A stretch of DNA of 64,000 nt, taken from assembly GCF_000330505.1 (NCBI RefSeq), contig NW_004443615.1, positions 235,866-299,865 on the forward strand, in the 5' to 3' direction. The DNA comes from Entamoeba invadens IP1 (lineage: Eukaryota; Evosea; Mastigamoebida; Endamoebidae). The stretch's first letter is position 1. Each line of letters begins with the position of its first letter. The notes below the pieces were generated by a model. That model saw only the letters and a program-made list of their open reading frames with translations. It had not been told where the DNA came from and did no database searches. The translations under genes and the position numbers were made by a program. Shown here one piece after another: positions 1 through 9,650 of this stretch.

Positions 1-822
1 TACCTTTGCCCTATCTTTCACTTGAATGCGCAAAGGTGTTCATCAACCGATAGTGTGGTGCTCGGTGTAAAGTATTTGTTGTTCACTAAGTTGTGAATAA
101 AAGCTTCCAACACTTCCCAAATTTTGCCAAACTTGTCATTCGAGTTTGGCGTGTTTGATGCTTTGATTAACCCCTTTTCTATAGTCTCTTCATCATTTAC
201 TTTTTGTCTCACTTCAACATCCTTTTTTAGCTTCTCTTCGGTCAGGTCAACAGGATGTTTTTTGACCCACTCATCACAACTCAAATAGTCTTCTTCTTCA
301 GTCTCTTCTTTATTCTTTGGAATTTCCTCTTCATCGGATGCACTGTCCTCACTCTCTTCTTCATCACCCATAAAACAACTTTCTTTCTCAACTTCATCCG
401 GAAGAGTTGTGACATCGTAAGTCTCGATGTTAGCATTGATAAGTTGAAAAACATTTCTGGGCATAGCTTTACCATAAATATTTGGTTTCCCGTGTTTTTC
501 GTTCCAAAGCTCGGAAATTGGATTCTTTATGTCGTGGTGTGCTCCCATATATAGTAAAATGCCGAAATATCGTATAGTGTCTATTTTTGTTATTTGGGGT
601 TTACCTTTTTTTTCCTGATAATTTGGCGTTGGTAAATGCTGTTATTTTTTCGACTAAATTTTCGTCAAAAAACCCAAAAAACAAGTCAGAAGCAGTCGAA
701 TTACAAAATTCTGCTTTATAGTCAGCACCCACCTTCGCAACCTTCCTTTTGAACTTTTTCTTTTCTTTATTGATGGGACCCATTGCTTTCCACTTGTAGT
801 CACCAACAATCAAGTCTTCCAT
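1..822 (-). pseudogene. piggyBac-type transposase, N-terminal part, frameshifted, cut by window edge
   Basis: The protein reads from an ATG at 822 leftward off the window. Residues DYKWKAMGP and ITAFTNAKL match the N-terminal region of DDE_Tnp_1_7 (piggyBac) transposases. Downstream, LSVDEHLCAFK matches the region of the first catalytic Asp (usually DExxxxFKGR). An acidic stretch lies between about 290 and 380. The frame breaks in a run of eight A (minus strand, about 605-614). With seven A the frame would continue through the hydrophobic FGILLYMG segment into the 548-18 open frame, so this is a +1 homopolymer frameshift (or a sequencing error) rather than an intron. The remaining catalytic residues and one terminus lie outside the window. 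Family assignment is from recalled motifs, with no search done. Confidence 0.72.
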
Positions 823-2044
823 GTGATAAGAACGAGTTTGGATGTTTTTTTTTGTAACATGAATGTTGGTATAATGGTTTTATAATAGTTTAATTATTAT
901 ATTACATAATTCAAAATAAATTAATGAAAATATATAATAATAACATTTAAAACAAAATAACATTCATTATACTTTATAAAAATACTTTAAATAAAAATAA
1001 ATATAAACAACAACCCTGAAAGTTGAACTGAAAAATAATATGGAAATAACACCAAAAGGATGACATAACATAAACATGTTAACGAAGAATGGGTAAATGT
1101 ATACACAAGCACGCAAATACAACTTTTTGTACTCAAATGTAATAGTTTGTTTATAGTTTCTATGTGCTCTGTCAGATACTAACAAACAGATTCGTTATTC
1201 TCAAAAATGTACGTGTAAACTTTTCATGTTAAATGTTTGTTTTTGAGTAAATTTAAATTATCAATAACTATGAGGGGGTAAAATTCTGCAGTGTTTCATG
1301 AATATACACAGTCAAATGAACACGCAAAAAAACATATTTGAACAAATATACGTAGTAGATAATGAGTGAAAAGAACAACTTTTATTTGCTTTGGACTGAT
1401 GTTTGTTGATGTTTATTTATTTTCATTTTATATATACTTGTTATGATGTAATGTCTTTTGTCTATAACAAAAATAAACGATAAAAGCGTCGAAAACGAAA
1501 TTATATAACAGAAATGAAGAAGAGTGATATGATGATACACGAAATAGACAAAAAGAAAGGTGAAAATGTTCAATGAATCAGCAAGTAACACACATAACCC
1601 CACATAAGGGTTCAACGAATAAACTATACTGTTAAATTTAAACCAATTATTTTAATTCATCGTTTTAGTTGTCATCAAAAAAATATATAATAAAAAAACT
1701 ATACTTTATGAATTGTAAACTACAATTTTTTAATTCTTTTTCGTATCTTCGAAACATTTGGCATTTTTAACACTTGTTATACTTTTTAAATTATTTTTTA
1801 TTATAAACAACAAGTAATTGTTACACTTGATACAAAATTGCTACTCACTTATTCAGTTTTTCTGTTGTTTTAATAAAAAATGACGGTTATTTGTTTATAC
1901 ATTATTTTTACTGGCTTTCATGAATTATAAAATGGTAATTTTCCTGTCAACTTTTCAGAATTTTGGAATTGGGTTTTGTTTTTTTGAAAATTTTTGAAAA
2001 AAAAAATAAAAATTAAATTTTGTTGATTTCTGGTACTGGAAGGG
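823..2044. other. AT-rich spacer between piggyBac relic and Polinton
   Basis: No supportable gene. Two minus-strand open frames of 72-77 codons (967-1185, 1382-1615) have low-complexity, Phe/Tyr/Ile-rich translations typical of chance frames in AT-rich DNA. The segment may hold the upstream terminus of the piggyBac element, but I could not identify an inverted-repeat end or TTAA target duplication. Confidence 0.5.
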
Positions 2045-2177
2045 TTAAAAACTAAGTTCGAGAGAGGTGACTTAGTATAGTTTTGAAAATAATTTTAAAA
2101 ATAAATTTTGAACAAGACTAGAACATAAACTAACATAATAAGGAGAACCGAAACGAAGTGAGGTTCCACGAACAACA
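2045..2177 (+). repeat. Polinton left terminal inverted repeat
   Basis: 133 bp matching the reverse complement of 17317-17449 with few differences, mostly near the inner end. The outer part holds ACTAAG...CTTAGT (about 2051-2076), a short inverted repeat that could fold into a terminal hairpin around the segment TTCGAGAGAGGTGA. Confidence 0.9.
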
Positions 2178-2239
2178 ACGTAGTAAGGACAAAGTCTGAA
2201 TTTCCGGACCTCGACTTTATAGTTTAAAATAAATTAGAA

Positions 2240-3282
2240 ATGAGTTTTAGAGAAGGAGTTGATATTAAACAAAAACAAATTTAAAAACATCAAACAAGAA
2301 GAATGCGACATAGAGAACAACTTGTAAATCAAAAACGTAATAAAATATTTATGGAGAACATACCTTCTAATAATTTAACAATTGATTATCCATTTAAGAG
2401 TTTAGATAAATATGAATCTATATTGAAAAAAGATATCAATAAGAAACAAATAATTAGTCAAGAATTCAATCCAAAAACCACGAAGAAACTTTATTCAAGA
2501 CTTTATTACTCTCCATATTTTAATAGTTATGAAGTCGATTTAGCTTTCTTTGATTCTGGAAACAGCACCAAACAAAATATATACATGTTCATTATTAATA
2601 TTAACACAAAATATTTATATGTATTTTCGCTTTATAATAAAAACAATGACAGTTTAATAATGTTTTTTAATACTTTACTTAATGTTGGAGTTGTTTTTGA
2701 TAACATACGTTTTGATGGTGAATCTGCATTGAACAGCACTTATATGTCAAATTATTTCAATAAAATGAATATAAGAACATATTCATATTCATCCAAACAT
2801 ATTAATCAAAACAGAGTTGTAGATCGAGTTATCAGAACAATTAGAACTGCTTATGATAATTCAATGTCGAGATATGTAAACAAAAATCAAGATATACTTA
2901 TTCAAGTAATTGTTACTTACTATAATTTTTCAAAACATAATAAAACTGGTTATCGACCTATTGATATGCAATACATACCTAATTACAACAATATGTATAA
3001 ATGCTATCAACTTGAATATGATTATATTAAACAAATGGTTAAGAAGAATGATGAAATATTATATAAACAATTTTATAATGGTTTTTTATCTTATATATAT
3101 GGAGACAAGTTAATAATATATTTGGATAATAGTAAAGACAATACTTTCAGAAAGACAAGAAATTATTTTAGTACTACAGCAACAATGATAAATATAATCA
3201 TGGTAACATAATATGTAAACTTGGTGATAATGATAAAATTGTAACAATTCCATGTTATTTTGCACTTCGTGATTACATCTAA
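2240..3282 (+). pseudogene. Polinton integrase (retroviral-type rve), disrupted
   Basis: Integrase core, expected to insert the element. The main open frame is 2303-3211 (302 aa). Catalytic-type positions are the Asp in YEVDLAFF, the Asp in RFDGESAL and, exactly 35 residues later, an Asp in NRVVDRVIRTIR where the family has Glu. An upstream ATG at 2240 is in frame but separated by a TAA at 2282-2284, suggesting a truncated N-terminus. Near 3175-3190 the frame slips: the sense continuation (NHGNIICKLGDND..., ending at 3282) is in another frame and would be the C-terminal tail, where Polinton integrases often have a chromodomain. The first gene inside the left repeat is a usual Polinton place for it. 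Two breaks and the Glu-to-Asp change argue against activity. Confidence 0.8.
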
Positions 3283-3376
3283 TTCAATATTAATAATAAA
3301 GACGAATCGAATACAATCTACGCGAAGCTTATTTACAATTTGTTATTCATGTATATGTTTATTTTTGTTCTATAAA

Positions 3377-3727
3377 ATGAGAAAATTATACATGAATTTA
3401 CATAATAATAATTGCAAAGTAATAAATACATATCAATTTGAAGTTGAATTACCAATTGAATTTGTTTGTTCTACTAACAATAAATATATTAACACAATTG
3501 CTACTAGATTCTATAATTCATATGGTCAGATTGATTGTGGAAATATTTTAAGAAATGATTTGAATTCTAGTAATGATTATCCTTCACAAGATGGATTTAT
3601 AATTTTTGCTAACAGTGATAATCAAAAAACATTTGAAATCAAAGACAATAAACAAAAAATAAAAATATGGTTTACTGATTACAAAAATAATATAATCAAT
3701 ATTGATTCTGATTATTATTATATATAA
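3377..3727 (+). CDS. Polinton protein of unknown function
   Basis: Open frame 3260-3727. The first 39 codons look non-coding-like and overlap the integrase tail, so the in-frame Met at 3377 (MRKLYMNLHNN) is preferred, giving 116 aa. The protein is rich in Asn, Ile and Tyr, with no membrane segment and no motif I recognise. It lies between integrase and the fibre-like gene on the plus strand. Its AT-rich codon use matches the rest of the element. Confidence 0.5.
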   Translation: MRKLYMNLHNNNCKVINTYQFEVELPIEFVCSTNNKYINTIATRFYNSYGQIDCGNILRNDLNSSNDYPSQDGFIIFANSDNQKTFEIKDNKQKIKIWFTDYKNNIINIDSDYYYI

Positions 3728-3744
3728 CAGTTAGAATTAATGTT

Positions 3745-3918
3745 TTAAACACTATGTATTCTTGGTGTTATATTTGTTGTTAATATTTTTTGTTCTTTTA
3801 ATTTGAATAATCTCTTTTTAAACAAATATGAAAATATTTTTAATATTGTAATAAATATTATAAGAAATATAAACGATAATAATGAAGCTAATTCTACTAT
3901 TTTTTCTAATTCAACCAT
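3745..3918 (-). CDS. Small single-pass membrane protein of the Polinton
   Basis: 57 codons from an ATG at 3918 to TAA at 3745-3747, starting MVELEKIVELASLL. Residues about 11-33 form one continuous hydrophobic segment (LASLLSFIFLIIFITILKIF), followed by a basic patch (FKKRLFKLKEQK). It sits in a small gap between oppositely oriented genes. The length and composition fit a short membrane protein. I know no homologue, and a chance frame in AT-rich DNA remains possible. Confidence 0.45.
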   Translation of the reverse strand: MVELEKIVELASLLSFIFLIIFITILKIFSYLFKKRLFKLKEQKILTTNITPRIHSV

Positions 3919-3940
3919 TTAGTGTTTTGAAAAAAAAGAC

Positions 3941-4992
3941 TTACCATAAATCATATCTAGAATTATAATTATTATAAGCAACACTTGATTCAAAAATATC
4001 ATAAATTGTTGTTGTAGTAGTTCTTCCTAATGAATTAATAATATATGGTTTATAATCTGTAAAATTAGAAACAGCTTTGGATGACATATATATATTTAGT
4101 GAATAATCTTGACATATTTCTATAATAGATGATGTATTTGTTATTTGTAAATTTGGTTCTATTAAATATATTCCATTATTATATATAGTTATATTACTCC
4201 ACATTAAATTTGGATTACTTCCTGAATAACTAATACCAGGATAAAATAAATTATTAAGATTACAATACTAATAAACACATATTGGTTTAGTTGTTAGTGA
4301 TGTTAAATTACTATTTGATGTAAAATTCTTTGGTAAATATAAACTGAAATAATTTAAAACAATAATATCCATCACCCCATAAATAACCAACTGTATCTGG
4401 TATTATTATTATTGGATGCTCATTTATATTAAATAGATTTTGTACTGTTGTATATATTTTCCATTCAACATACTTCCGCCACTAACTTGTTCAATAACTT
4501 TATAAATTTCATTATTAATAATTACATATGGAACTACTTTTACTATTCTATTTGTTGTTAAGAATTCTGTAACATTATCAATTTTTATTCTAAAATATGC
4601 AGTTTTATCAGTTTCTGATTTAATAGAATAAGTAACATTTTTATATGTTGTTACATCTTGTGAAATTATATTTGGATATGGATATATCATTTTTGGAGTT
4701 GGTATTGAAGCTATTTTTGTATCTGTATACGCATTACATGATGAACCAACATTGTCGCTGTAAGAGTTACACGCTGATGCAATCATATCAGAATATGTAT
4801 ACATACTAATGCTACATTGTCGCTGTAACTTTTAGATTTATTATAATATGTTAATATTTCAGAATTTACATAATCAGTAGAAGAAATAACTTTTGTATTT
4901 ATACTTACTGTTCCATCTATGCTTGTAATTTTATCAGTTTTAATTTCATTAGATGTTATTGTAGAAGGATTAAAATATGATGTGCAAAACAC
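3941..4992 (-). pseudogene. Fibre-like / spike-like Polinton protein, multiply frameshifted
   Basis: Three open pieces (4992-4783, 4804-4424, 4204-3941) plus readable sequence in 4205-4424 form one leftward gene of about 350 codons broken by at least three frameshifts and one TAG (near 4268-4270). The N-terminal part has a repeated pattern (YSDNV, YTDTKI, SSCNAY, with alternating Ser/Thr/Asn and aliphatic residues: ITSNEIKTDKITSIDG). This resembles beta-structured shafts of phage or viral fibre proteins. The C-terminal part is Asn/Tyr/Gly-rich, as in a globular head. The function is inferred from composition only. Its position next to the capsid candidate fits a virion surface protein. Confidence 0.5.
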
Positions 4993-5141
4993 TATTTTTA
5001 CTTTTATCTTGGTAAGTTGTTGATAATACTTCCATTTATTACTAAAAATAAAGATTAAATATATTATTATTATTTTTACGACATTTTTTACGACAAAAAT
5101 ATAAAATTAATAATTCAATTTAATATTTAAAATATAGTTTA

Positions 5142-6770
5142 TTATTTAAACATAGAATCTAAATCAACACTAGTGAGTAATTCTACTTTATTAGGTGTTA
5201 AAGACCACATAGCATCATTTAATAAAACAATATTAATTGCATTAGTATTTAAATTACTACCATCTGGTTTAATATATGGATTATCTGTTCCATACATTGG
5301 TGTTGCTTGTAATGTTAATTGATTATTCGAAGTACTATATATACCATCAAAGAAGCAACCAGATTTATATCTTTCTAAAGGAATACTCATCATAAAATCG
5401 GTAGCATCTTCTAAATATTTTTTTCGTTTAGTTGATAAAGATGAATCATATTCATTATAAGTAAGTGAATTAATAAATGATTTAGGTGATGTGAATAATG
5501 TATCAAAGTTAGTATTTGCAACTTGGAATTCAACAAATTCACTACTTAACGAATCCATTTGTTGATCAGGAATAGTTCTATTAGCAGTTATAACTTTAAT
5601 ATCAGAAATATGTGGATTCTTTGATACAGTACATTGATTAGATGTTCTTGGAAATAAGAAGAATAACATACTAGTATTTAAATATGACATCACATTTGAA
5701 CAATTAATCTTAGATGGTGTTTGATTTGGTGGATAATCATATTCAGTAGTAATTTGAGCTGGAACATCTAATGGTTGTTTACTATATCTTTCATATAATT
5801 CTCTTAAAACTGAATCCTTAACATTAAATCCATTAATAACACTTTGGAATAATGTACAAGTAGATTCCATAACTTGAATAGTTCCATCAAATTGACTAAA
5901 TAAAGAAGTAGTATCAACTTTACAATAGCATAACATCATAGCCTTATCACCACATTGAGTAAATTCTTTAGTTAAACCTTTCTTGAAAGCAGCTAACATA
6001 GATATTTGACTATCACTATTATGATTTTAATTATATTCAGTTATTAATACATCTGGATCAACCTGACAGAATACAAAATTTTGAGTAATTCTTTGTTTAA
6101 TATCTAATTCAAATTCATTGAAAATAGCATTTGGATAACTAGTAAAAGATTGTAGTGGTAAGAAATTATCTAAAGGAATAATTATTTTCATTTCTGCTTC
6201 AAATGTTGAATTTCTAATTAAATCATCTAATTTAACAAAACATCCGCATACATTATTTTTATGTTCAAAAGCATTTTTCCAAGCTGTATAAACACCAGCT
6301 CTAGATTCTTTTTCTTGTTGAGTTCTATACGTTCCAGAAATAGTTGTTTCATATATCATCTTAGTGTTTTCATAATATGTAGCACCATTTTTCCAATTAA
6401 TTTTCATACTGTCTAGCCATTGAGTTGAATCTTTTAATCCAACAAATACTTGAGCAGCATTTGATTCTTTTTCAACAGTATCGGTTGGAGTTTTAGTAGT
6501 TTCTGGAATTAATTTAAGTAATAACTTTATTGTTGCAGATAAATATGATTTATCAATGTTAGTTACATGAAAAGATGGATCTGTTATCGCTATTTTAGAA
6601 TGAGCATTACTATTAAATGGAACCTGTTGTTGATATGCATTCACAGTTATCATTCTTGCATCATGTACACCATCATTTGCAGTAATTATTTTTTGTTGTT
6701 CATCAAAATATTTTAGGATATCATTCCTATTAGCATTTTCTAAAACTGAAGGAATTCTTATGTTAGACAT
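5142..6770 (-). pseudogene. Probable Polinton major capsid protein, one internal stop
   Basis: Two open frames, 6770-6027 (247 aa, start MSNIRIPSVLEN) and 5999-5142, are in the same phase. Only a TAA at 6027-6029 separates them, and the intervening 9 codons are open. The total of about 542 codons is close to the usual size of Polinton double-jelly-roll major capsid proteins. The sequence is rich in beta-type segments (for example ATIKLLLKLIPET, AEMKIIIPLDNFLPL, FNEFELDIKQRI), and the ATG is preceded by the element's T-rich/TTAACAA start motif. The capsid assignment rests on size, position and secondary-structure character, not on a specific motif. A structure prediction would decide it. Confidence 0.62.
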
Positions 6771-6807
6771 TTGTTAAGAGTAAAAATATGAATTTTAATT
6801 ATTATAA

Positions 6808-7095
6808 ATGCGACATCCTGGATTTTATAAAACACTAAAAAATTTTGCAGATAAGATGTTAAATAAAGGTGGACACGTATTAAAGACATATGGAAATATT
6901 ATGTCAAAAGTTGTTAATGTTGCTAAGCCGATAATAAATTCTGTACCAGTTATTGGTCCTATAGTTGGTAATATTGCTGATAAAAAATTTTAAACATATT
7001 CTAAATTTGGTGAAAGAATGATTGATGTTAGCAAAGGATCAGATCCTCTTAAATCATTAGGTCACTTTGGTCATAATGATCTCAAAAATATATAG
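6808..7095 (+). pseudogene. Small basic Polinton protein (minor virion protein candidate), internal stop
   Basis: ATG at 6808, starting MRHPGFYKTLKNF. The frame stops at TAA 6991-6993 after 61 codons but stays open in the same phase to TAG 7093-7095, giving 95 codons in all. The protein is Lys-rich, with an amphipathic N-terminus and a hydrophobic, proline-bearing middle (AKPIINSVPVIGPIVGNI). It resembles the next gene at 7218 in layout. Membrane-active or DNA-binding minor capsid proteins of adeno-like viruses have similar character, but this role is only a suggestion. It is divergent from the capsid candidate, with starts 37 bp apart. Confidence 0.5.
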
Positions 7096-7217
7096 ATGTC
7101 AAAATAAAATTAAGACATTAAAGACGTAAGATGTAGTCGGGACTCTATCCCAGTCATACCAAAGGTCAAAAATGTCGATAAATAAATATTGATTTTATGT
7201 TTTTTATATTTTAACAA

Positions 7218-7550
7218 ATGGTAAAAAGTCCTCTATTTTGGCAGAAACTTAAAAAAATGAAAGATTTTGTTCCTAAAGCAGCATTATGGATTAATGATAA
7301 TATCGTTAAACCTCTTAAACCTATAATGAAACCTATGATTGAAAATATCTCACCTGAATATGGAAAATATATTAACAAAGCAATTGATTATGGTTCAGAA
7401 ATAGTTGATAAAACAGTTCCGTTATATAACAAATTTATAAAAAAACTTATTACAGACAACATGTCAGCGAACAGATTAAATACGGTATTCAAGATTATAT
7501 GGATAATAATTCAAGTATATTTGGTCAACCTGTTAATAAATAATTATTAA
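7218..7550 (+). pseudogene. Second small basic Polinton protein, C-terminus frameshifted
   Basis: 110-codon open frame starting MVKSPLFWQKLKKMKDF. It shares the pattern of the 6808 gene: a short polar start, a Lys-rich amphipathic helix, then VKPLKPIMKPMI against AKPIINSVPVIG. After about 7463 the annotated frame turns into a hydrophobic tail. The other frame gives a polar end (IKYGIQDYMDNN..., stop 7541-7543) more like a real C-terminus, so a frameshift is likely. The two genes may be diverged duplicates encoding minor virion components. Confidence 0.5.
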
Positions 7551-7666
7551 AATTGTGATTACACACTTTATATTTTTACCAAAAATAGAATATAAATAAA
7601 GAATATTTTGATATATTTTTAGTACGGAACGAAGTTCCTCAGACACATAGTGTTGTATTATAGTAT

Positions 7667-8767
7667 TTAACCTTGATAAGACATTTGTAATTTAGTTAAA
7701 TCTGGTGGGAACATTTTAGTTCTGTAATTTGATGGAGCTTGTATATAAGATATAACAAATTCTCTTATTTCAGTTAAATTATTTACTACTTGATTAATTA
7801 ATTCTTGTAAATTATTTAAAGTAGTTACAAAGCTACTTTTAGCATTAATATAATCAAGATCTTCAACATCTGGTACAAATAATTTATATAAAACATTTAT
7901 TGGTATTTGTTTCATAATTTCAATTATCCCGCTTTTTATATGATTGATATTGGTTTCAAATTTAGCATATTTATCAACATATTTTCTGTATAATGTGTTA
8001 TTTATAAATTCATTTACATCTACACCCAATAATGAAGCCATTAATGTAGAATACATGAAAGATGTACTTTGTTTAGTGTTTATCATATTTTTATTAGCAA
8101 TTTTTGCAACATTTGGAATTTTATTTAACGCATCTTTAATTGTGTTTTCAAACCATTTATAAACACTTGGTTGAGTTTTTGGTATTCTATCTTCACCACC
8201 GTAAAATTGAATTTTTGCTTGTTTAACAACGTTAGAATTGTATTTATTAAATGATGTACCATTTTTTCCAATAAGGTCTTCTAATGGAACCGAATTATAA
8301 TACGCATAATAACTATTTCGTTTATTTGGAATAAGTGAATTACCATTCAAATATCTAAGACGACCTTCTTCATCATATACACCAACATCTGGAATTTCAT
8401 CATTATTTATATCACTATTAAAAGCATGCATTCTATTCTGCTTAGCAAATACTTCTGCTTGTTTTGGATCTAACATTTTAGGATTATATCTGATATCATA
8501 TATAGGATTAGCTTGATTTTCTGGTAAATTTAAAATATATTTATTGTCAGGATTATTCATCATTGCTGACGAATCTGTTAGTACACCTGGTTCATCGCCA
8601 TAAACTGGTTTATGTGTTCCTTTAATATAAGGAGTTCGTTTATATTGAATTGTACCTTGTGGTTTTTCAATTTTAAATCTCTTTGATGGTTTACCTACCA
8701 TATATTTATTTTTTCCAACTTGTTGAATTGGATTTTGAATAACTTGTTGAGCTTGTTCTTCTTCCAT
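7667..8767 (-). CDS. Conserved-type Polinton structural candidate, intact 366 aa
   Basis: Uninterrupted from ATG 8767 (MEEEQAQQVIQN) to TAA 7667, the longest intact gene of the element apart from PolB pieces. The N-terminal third is Pro/Gln/Lys-rich and likely extended. At about residues 117-128 there is an Asp-rich DINNDEIPDVGVYD stretch like a dockerin/EF-hand calcium loop. The C-terminal half is helical. No enzyme motif is visible. It is divergent from the packaging ATPase with only 37 bp between starts, so the two probably share a bidirectional promoter. A virion assembly role is plausible but unproven. Confidence 0.6.
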   Translation of the reverse strand: MEEEQAQQVIQNPIQQVGKNKYMVGKPSKRFKIEKPQGTIQYKRTPYIKGTHKPVYGDEPGVLTDSSAMMNNPDNKYILNLPENQANPIYDIRYNPKMLDPKQAEVFAKQNRMHAFNSDINNDEIPDVGVYDEEGRLRYLNGNSLIPNKRNSYYAYYNSVPLEDLIGKNGTSFNKYNSNVVKQAKIQFYGGEDRIPKTQPSVYKWFENTIKDALNKIPNVAKIANKNMINTKQSTSFMYSTLMASLLGVDVNEFINNTLYRKYVDKYAKFETNINHIKSGIIEIMKQIPINVLYKLFVPDVEDLDYINAKSSFVTTLNNLQELINQVVNNLTEIREFVISYIQAPSNYRTKMFPPDLTKLQMSYQG

Positions 8768-8804
8768 TTATTAAGTCTAAAAATTGGAATTTCATAATAT
8801 AGAA

Positions 8805-9650
8805 ATGAATAAATTTATTTACAAATCTGAAAAATCCTCAGACTTTGATAAGTCACACACATCAGAACAATCAAAAGAAAACGAAGATAATATAGATTCT
8901 AATATTGATACTTATGTAGACGATATAGTTGAAACTAAATTGAATAATAGTAAGAAAAAATTTATATCTGAGATAAGTAATGATGTTAATTTCAGATATA
9001 ACAGCTTTAATTTATGTATAGGACCACAAGGTAGTTCTAAATCAACATCTGTTATGAAAGAATTAATGAAATTGAGTTTAATACCAAATGATTATCATCT
9101 CATCATATATATTAATAATAATAGTTCAGATGATACTTTCACATCATTGGTAAATTATATTAATATTCCCGTTGTTAAAACCGATTACAAACATGTTGAA
9201 AAACAATGTGAACAACTATTTAAATTGAAAGATGATTACAATAAAATGGTAGATGAAGAAATAAATCAAGATTCTTCCATACTTCAATATTTATATATTG
9301 ACAACTTTGATAAACAACGATTGCACACATTTATTTTATTTGATGATGCATCTTTCATATTTGAAAAGAATTCAAAATCTAAATTCAAGAATTGGTTTTG
9401 TCAATGTCGACACTTAAATATAACAGTATTTGCATGTATTCAAATATTTAATTCATTTGATCCGAAACTGAAATCACAGCTCAGTACTGTATTCTTGTTT
9501 AAAGGATTTAGTAGAGAACGTTTACAACTAATATATAGACAATGTTGTATTGATATGTCATTCTCAGATTTCTTTAATTTTTACATGAGATTACAAAAAT
9601 ATCAAAAAATTATTATTGACAATATTGATTGTTCATTTGTTATTAAGTAA
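8805..9650 (+). CDS. A32-like DNA packaging ATPase (FtsK/HerA superfamily)
   Basis: 281 aa from the ATG at 8805 (MNKFIYKSEKS); the longer frame opens with a TTG at 8784. Walker A is GPQGSSKST (about residue 72), Walker B is FILFDDAS (about 180), and CRHLNITVFACIQ follows as the sensor-like strand. These match the genome-packaging ATPases of Polintons, adeno-like viruses and virophages, which pump DNA into the capsid. The first 50 residues are acidic and Ser-rich. The frame is intact, in contrast to most neighbours. Its 3' end overlaps the end of the opposite-strand gene at 9633-9972 by 18 bp. Confidence 0.85.
   Translation: MNKFIYKSEKSSDFDKSHTSEQSKENEDNIDSNIDTYVDDIVETKLNNSKKKFISEISNDVNFRYNSFNLCIGPQGSSKSTSVMKELMKLSLIPNDYHLIIYINNNSSDDTFTSLVNYINIPVVKTDYKHVEKQCEQLFKLKDDYNKMVDEEINQDSSILQYLYIDNFDKQRLHTFILFDDASFIFEKNSKSKFKNWFCQCRHLNITVFACIQIFNSFDPKLKSQLSTVFLFKGFSRERLQLIYRQCCIDMSFSDFFNFYMRLQKYQKIIIDNIDCSFVIK

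Noticed and set aside
549..610. Intron in the piggyBac transposase
   Set aside because: The segment itself codes for family-like sequence (FGILLYMG) in one frame, so a one-base frameshift in the A-run is the better explanation; no GTTTGT donor is present.
8784..8804. Longer ATPase start giving MEFHNIE
   Set aside because: The first codon is TTG; the ATG at 8805 fits the short intergenic promoter.
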